From: Siphonodentalium dalli
Taxonomy: Eukaryota > Mollusca > Scaphopoda > Gadilida > Siphonodentaliidae
Assembly (NCBI GenBank): GCA_032622095.1
Contig: CP136061.1
Location: forward strand, 3,472,001 to 3,536,000
Reading direction: 5' to 3'
DNA: 64,000 bases
A model generated the notes under the pieces. It saw nothing but the letters and a program-made list of their open reading frames with translations. It was not told the DNA's origin and did not search any database. Below, piece by piece: positions 58,324 to 64,000 of this stretch (position 1 is its first letter; the number at the start of each line of letters is the position of its first letter). A program made the position numbers and the translations under genes.

Positions 58324-60509
58324 GTAAGTTTGTTCATTGATCACTATTTTGGATGCCACCCCCTCCTGTCTGCGTACACTTTGATATTGTTACCAGACAT
58401 CCATACCATACTAAGTTGAAGACAGTCTTATTCTATTTTCGACTTGGTTCTAAAAAACTGAAATAAAGTTGAGTGTCATCAGCAAATAGATGACAAGATA
58501 AACCACATTTAGTAATGATTACAGCAGTGTATATAACCATTGTCTTTACATTTTTATCATAGAAAATCATTAGATCGGAACCACAAGCCCATTAACCATG
58601 CCTATACTAAATCATTAATTTTAATTATGGGTGTCGAGAAGTATAATAATGGATGAGGTTAAGGGATAATCTTCCAGTATATTAAATGCACATATACATA
58701 CATATACATATATATACAGAGGGTATATATATACAGAGGGTGTTTATCCCTGGTGACAGGTCCAGTTGTGCGTTTAGTAAACATTTGTAAAAAAAAAAAA
58801 AAGGTAGGCGATTATAGTACCAGTCATGCATGAAAATTGTAGCATGGACCTTGTAAAGATCATATACTTTCAAAATATTTTCTTTTTTAAACAGCGGTGC
58901 GAATGATCAATATCCTCGCGCAAATACGCACGACCTATAATGTGAAATAGGTACATAATGTGATTATTTGATTCTGATATAACAAATAATGGAGCCATAT
59001 TCTTATTTCGTTTTATGGCGCAGGCCAAATTGAAAACACATGTTAAAGAGCGTACTCATGAAGAGTCGTAAGTTGGCTTATTTGTGCTTTTATCCGCTTA
59101 TAATCGCCACATTATGAGTCCATAATGTGACTAAATGGCTCTCATTTTCAACACATAATCGATTCAAAATGAACCGATTCTAAGCAGATAAACTACCTAT
59201 AATAAGTTATGATATCAGCAGATAATACGCGGGTGATCCTGTGATAAGAATACAGGTGATCCTGATTTTCATTTTACTTTTTCCTTGTAAAGTTGCCAGA
59301 TAATCTTCTAATTATAATTCATAATATAACACATAATATTTACTTACACCAATTTAAATGAGACAATACAACGATAACGTAGTTACAGTGACTGCTTAAA
59401 ATATGACACATAATATTTATTTGCATCAGTTTAAATGAGACAATACAATGATGACGTAGTTACAGTGACCGTTTAAAGTATGACACATAATAATTTATTT
59501 GCATCAGTTTAAATGAGACAATACAATGATGACGTAGTTATGATGACTGTTTAAAGTATGATACATAATATCTATTTGCAGCAGTTAGAATGAGTTTATA
59601 CAAGGATTTACATTAGTAAATATTAGTACTTGTCAATAATGTAATGAATTACATGGGGTTTATCCATGTTTTACACATTAAGTCCACTCATGTATACATA
59701 ACTGTAATATTACAATGTATGTCTTACCATGGTATAGACAAATATTAGACATGTGATATAGGCTAATATACAATGTTATCAGTTGCGACGTTACATGATT
59801 TTCAATTTCTTTGTTTATAAAGTAGTTCAATGATGATCGGTTGTGACTTGTATATACATGTACATTAATATACTAATAATTATAATAAATGAGAACAATT
59901 ATACTAATTGTTATACATAATGTTGTCATGCAAAATGTGATCACGAGGCGACATGTTAGTGATTCTGATATCAGCTTTTCATGGGTATCTTAAAGACACA
60001 TAATCTCACATAATACCTGTTCATTATTTGTAAATTATCTTTAAGGGTTACCTTCCTACTTATACAAACACCACTCACTTCTCGGATCCCTATATTTATC
60101 AACAGTTATACCATTTTATATTGCCTTGTTATGTGATAGAGGAATGGCTACCTGCTTGACACATGGATATGTTACCTTAATGCTGTCAGAATAACTTGAG
60201 TTTCAATATTCTGTTCCATGTATCTCATTTGACAAGTCAATAGTATTGACACATGGAGTAATAGAAATCCGCGTCGAGAAAACATTACGCAATCACACAA
60301 CATTGCTTTGATAACAGGGCATATCAAATATTTCAAACAAAGTTTATTCGATATTAAAGATAAATCAGTTGAGCATAATTACGCAGAAATTGTCGTCTAT
60401 TCCTGACCACCTTTTGAATACTGATGCGCCATTTTCCGATTAGTGTAATAAAGTTATTAATACAAGATACTAATTTGAGTTTCATCATGATAATTTTGTA
60501 TTGTTACAG
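58324..60509. other. Intron-like stretch with an 80-bp tandem repeat
   Basis: 59325-59590 holds three and a half units of about 80 bp (TTTAAATGAGACAATACAA, GATGACGTAGTTACAGTGAC). At 59034-59066 an acceptor-like GGCGCAG and donor-like GTAAGTTGG bound 44 nt, which is not a multiple of three, so it is not called. The segment 60290-60480 is duplicated imperfectly at 60640-60810. Confidence 0.55.
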
Positions 60510-60542
60510 AAACAGATGCAAGGGAGATTGGGCAACATCCAG
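60510..60542 (+). CDS. Putative micro-exon (KQMQGRLGNIQ)
   Basis: Thirty-three nt between TTGTATTGTTACAG and GTATGTTCG, phase 0. Eleven residues with alternating polar and hydrophobic positions. Its upstream intron is partly duplicated at 60640-60810, but the exon is not present there. Confidence 0.5.
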
Positions 60543-61076
60543 GTATGTTCGTTATCTGATACTTGTCATTATTTACGTATCAGGAGGTAAAGCTATGCCC
60601 GGTTCATATTACATTGTGGTATATGCATAAAAAACATTATGTAATCACTAAACATTGATTTAACAATTGGACTTATAAAATATTTCAAACAAAGTTTATA
60701 CAATATTAATGATAACTCAAATAATCACAATTACGCAGAACTAGTAGTCTATTCCTGACCACCTTTTGAATACCGATGCACCACTTCCGATTGGTTGAAT
60801 AAAATTATTAATCAATAGTTTATATTTGTTCATATTGTGGTGCATGGAAACGAAACTACTGTATGATACGAGTCGTCATGATATGTTGTCAAACACAAAA
60901 TAAACACCTAAACAAACGTAAGCTCACCCTGATATTTTGAGATATCTTAAGATGGTAATCAGACTGCAATGGAAGTTTTGTAATATATACATAGACCACA
61001 ACACGTGCATGACCTAGTTAATGTTATTGCACTGGTGTGTTGTGATGCAATGGTAAAACGAGAACTAGAGAGCAAT

Positions 61077-62147
61077 AACGTTAAGAAAGCGCCCCCCCCC
61101 CCTCTTGAATTTTCAAAAACATCTCAATTACAAAATATCAATATAAAGGAAACAATCATTATCCGTTATAACCAATGTATGTATTACAACACATGTTTAC
61201 CCTCACAAAGGAGAGATTTGTCCTAATTATGTAAAGAAGTGGTTTAAAACAAATTTTAAGCCAGTTATTTGAGAGTTTGGGAGGAAATATTTGGAAAATC
61301 AAACGCACTGCATTTTCTAGCTTAGGAATCCAACTAGGGTCTACTATCTGCAATATTGACGTTCTGCGAGAAATTAAATAATTAAATTGTTTTTTTGTTT
61401 TAGTGTTTTGGTAGCTATTGTTGTATTGTATGAAGGACAAAAAGAACATAAATATTATTCAATCACGTTTGCAATAATCTGGCAGACATAAGCACCCAAT
61501 ACTGATTCAACTTTCTAGACATTATGTTGTAATATTGATCTGAAAAGTATATATATGATATAGTATAATATAATATTCGAAGATTCAATTGTACGTGTTG
61601 GCATCGAATGAGAACGTTAAGAAAGCGCCCCCCCCCCTCTTGAATTTTCAAAAACATCTCAATTACAAAATATCAATATAAAGGAAACAATCATTATCCG
61701 TTATAACCAATGTATGTATTACAACACATGTTTACCCTCACAAAGGAGAGATTTGTCCTAATTATGTAAAGAAGTGGTTTAAAACAAATTTTAAGCCAGT
61801 TATTTGAGAGTTTGGGAGGAAATATTTGGAAAATCAAAACGCACTGAATTTTCTAGCTTAGGAATCCAACTAGGGTCTACTATCTGCAATATTGACGGTC
61901 TGCGAGAAATTAAATAATTAAATTGTTTTTTTGTTTTAGTGTTTTGGTAGCTATTGTTGTATTGTATGAAGGACAAAAAGAACATAAATATTATTCAATC
62001 ACGTTTGCAATAATCTGGCAGACATAAGCACCCAATACTGATTCAACTTTCTAGACATTATGTTGTAATATTGATCTGAAAAGTATATATATGATATAGT
62101 ATAATATAATATTCGAAGATTCAATTGTACGTGTTGGCATCGAATGT
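61077..62147 (+). repeat. Tandem duplication, 537-bp unit
   Basis: AACGTTAAGAAAGCGCCCCC at 61077 and again at 61614; the units end TTGGCATCGAATG. Only a handful of differences over 530 bp, mainly the poly-C length. The duplicated antisense frames (96 and 61 residues) show no domain. Confidence 0.93.
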
Positions 62148-62583
62148 CAGCTATAGAGATTGTATGTAAATAAGGACATACAGACAGTTAATACGTTAAC
62201 ACTAGTCATACTTTAGTCATGGGCTAGGTCCAATGGGTGTCATTGTAGTAGCTGACCACACCGGGTCCATTACGATATGTTTGATTGATACGTGTGAAAA
62301 TAAATTGAACTCGTTATGACCAGACGGGTGAAATATCCAGAAAGAATGACATCAACATCAGTAAGTAGAATTATAGTATTAAGTTATAATATTTAGTTTC
62401 CGGGGTCTGTATTTGGCTGGCTATCTATCAAATGAGTCGCTTTGCAGACCAGCCGAGGACTACAAGCACATTGACCCCATTTTCCTCAACCAAAGAATCT
62501 CGTCAATTCATATAATTGTCCAATTAAGATGGTGAATAATAGCAATGTTTATAATGGATAGTCATTTTCTATTTTGGTTACAG

Positions 62584-62616
62584 AACCTTCTTCCGGTCGC
62601 AGAATTATCCAAATTG
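62584..62616 (+). CDS. Putative micro-exon (NLLPVAELSKL)
   Basis: Thirty-three nt between TTTTGGTTACAG and GTAAGTAGGA, phase 0. The last exon of this type recognised in the window. Leucine-rich eleven-residue peptide. 62617-63260 holds nothing further that I can support. Confidence 0.48.
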
Positions 62617-63267
62617 GTAAGTAGGAGTACCTGCACATGTTGCTTACATAATTATCTTCAATCTGGATTGGCTATGTAAACACATCGAGACCGAATCACC
62701 TACATAAATATAGGCCAAGCTCAACGACTCGGCCATTTCCGATTCGCTCGGAAATAACCTCTTCCACAAACAGAAGCCATATTCGCACAATGCTACAATA
62801 CAGGCCCTGGTAGTAAGGCGATGACCTTGACACGTTGAGGCCCGTTACAGACGTCGCACTTCCATCGCATCGAATACAATTTTTGTTACAGAAGGTCGCG
62901 CCTTCGATACATTTAAGAAATTGTAGATGCATGTTTTGGACAATTTGAACTTTTCAAAGCACTTCTGATGTCATATTGGTGGCAAATTGTGGCGCCGACT
63001 CTATTTAAATGTTAACATAGCCACCCGTGTAGCGAAAATCAATCTGGAAATATCAGCAGACTAGCGAAATTCACTAATCTTAACCAGTTATGTGCACATA
63101 GCATGAGAGGATAACTAATTTGTTTCTTCCTTTAAAAATAAGTATTTTGTATTAGAAAATTATAACCAACCTTACCTTTGTTGCTTGTGGTCTCCTTCGC
63201 GTTCACTTACTATACATATGCACCACTTGCATCACGGATGAAAACACTTGGTACACTACGATACGAT

Positions 63268-63400
63268 ATTAATAATAATGTATAGCATTTTTAAAGCGCC
63301 TTATCCCATGAGGCCCAAAGCGCTCAATGATACAACAGATGACAGAGCTCCAACACATTCAAACACATACGCATGTACACACAAACAATAACTACAATGA
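63268..63400 (-). mobile_element. L2-type 3' end (tail of a LINE or SINE), antisense
   Basis: Read on the minus strand: TTGAGCGCTTTGGGCCTCAT, GGCGCTTTAAAAATGCTATA and an ATTATTATTAAT tail. The paired GCGCTTT/AAAATGCTATA-ATT pattern is the familiar 3' end of L2 and of SINEs that borrow it. No ORF2 sequence is visible upstream of it. Confidence 0.65.
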
Positions 63401-63572
63401 AATAAATCAAATAATTCATATACAAATCAGGATGAAGGCTGTGTGTATTGTATAAAACAATGCAGGAAATATTTGTCAATATATTGTCAACCAAGCCGGC
63501 CTTTAGCGAAGATCAATATGCCATACAAAGCAAAACAAATTGTTATTTTATATGATTACCTTACTCGCTCAG

Positions 63573-63652
63573 TAATATTTTTCGCTCAGTTTTGAATTCG
63601 CGCACTTTGAATTCGCGCACATAACTGCGCGAATTCAAAACTGACAAAAATA
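63573..63652. repeat. Palindrome around GAATTCGCGCA
   Basis: AATATTTTTCGCTCAGTTTT plus GAATTCGCGCA is mirrored by TGCGCGAATTC plus AAAACTGACAAAAATATTT, with an extra internal TTTGAATTCGCGCAC. A short hairpin element or cruciform-capable site. The rest, 63653-64000, holds no recognised feature. Confidence 0.75.
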
Positions 63653-64000
63653 TTTTCGTAAAATACTTAGATCTTAATAGGTATGAAGATATGTGTTGAA
63701 CACCATCACGGTGACTTTACATCGTCTATAATTTAGCATAACTGCATCATCAATGTCTTGTGAAGATCGGTATTATACGTTCCAAATAGTCTTGATGATA
63801 TTGAAATAGTTGAAACGAACTCGAAAGAAAACTACATCAGAAAAAAAATCAAATTTTGGCTGTTGGATGTGTTGCACTAACTCAGACTGTTTGGTCACGG
63901 TGTACGTGTAACGCCATTGTTGTAAATAGGGGACGTGCTTTCGTGCATCTTTGGTTTTCAATGTGTATTGCTTACAAGTATTTCAACATTTAATGATGTA

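Noticed and set aside
59034-59066. Additional micro-exon (GGCGCAG ... GTAAGTTGG)
   Set aside because: The interval is 44 nt, not a multiple of three, and has no paralogue.
62333-62358. Micro-exon before GTAAGTAG at 62359
   Set aside because: Neither possible acceptor gives a 3n length with an open phase 0.

Overview
ORGANISM AND GENERAL CHARACTER. The window looks like AT-rich, repeat-dense DNA from a metazoan, most likely a marine invertebrate; mollusc-like or another lophotrochozoan, or an invertebrate deuterostome, would fit, but the sequence does not decide. There is no dense coding, operon structure, tRNA, rRNA or CRISPR. Every long reading frame belongs to a retrotransposon: a CR1-type LINE with an N-terminal 2A peptide, two L2-type LINE remnants, an I/Jockey-type ORF1 and an L1/Tx1-like C-terminal fragment. 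The rest is foldback elements, MITEs, minisatellites and segmental duplications. Most short ORFs are chance frames inside repeats.

CENTRAL OBSERVATION. About fifteen tiny exon-like units (30 to 51 nt, all multiples of three, all open in phase 0) lie on the + strand between consensus AG and GTAAGT sites, spread over almost the whole window. They sit at 5088, 8801, 9207, 10580, 12994, 21357, 22522, 35640, 52157, 54413, 54811, 56932, 57578, 58282, 60510 and 62584. They look like internal micro-exons of one repeat-built gene, or a cluster of related genes, whose 5' and 3' ends lie outside the window or were not recognised. The encoded 10- to 17-residue peptides are mostly amphipathic and helix-like. 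Between duplicated copies the exons differ by about 6-27 percent, mostly at amino-acid-changing sites, while the flanking introns differ by only about 2-7 percent. That is the reverse of normal constraint and suggests diversifying selection. I do not recognise the protein family.

LAYOUT. 1-10785 is segmental-duplication copy A with four or five micro-exons. 10785-13400 holds another exon module. 13500-18720 is minisatellite plus the 2A-CR1 LINE, whose endonuclease is split by a 560-bp MITE with 9-bp target duplications. 18720-24660 holds duplicated exon-bearing blocks and an L2 fragment. 24947-30819 is a 5.9-kb foldback structure with arms of about 145-bp tandem units, and its loop is a copy of the host block at 21295-22760 with decayed exons. 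30820-35600 holds an antisense LINE ORF1. 35640-37810 has an exon followed by a tandem array, a terminal-inverted-repeat element and a triplication. 38000-42900 is mostly MITEs and palindromes. 42918-57780 is duplication copy B, matching copy A, with lineage-specific insertions (a satellite of about 40 units, a Harbinger-like/L2 composite, a LINE fragment). 57780-64000 holds further micro-exons and tandem duplications.

HOW THE PARTS RELATE. The exon gene appears to have grown by tandem and segmental duplication of exon-plus-intron blocks, with transposons filling the introns. Comparing copies A and B gives empty sites and relative ages for several insertions. All exon calls rest on splice-site consensus, length, open frame and copy comparison; transcript data would be decisive.
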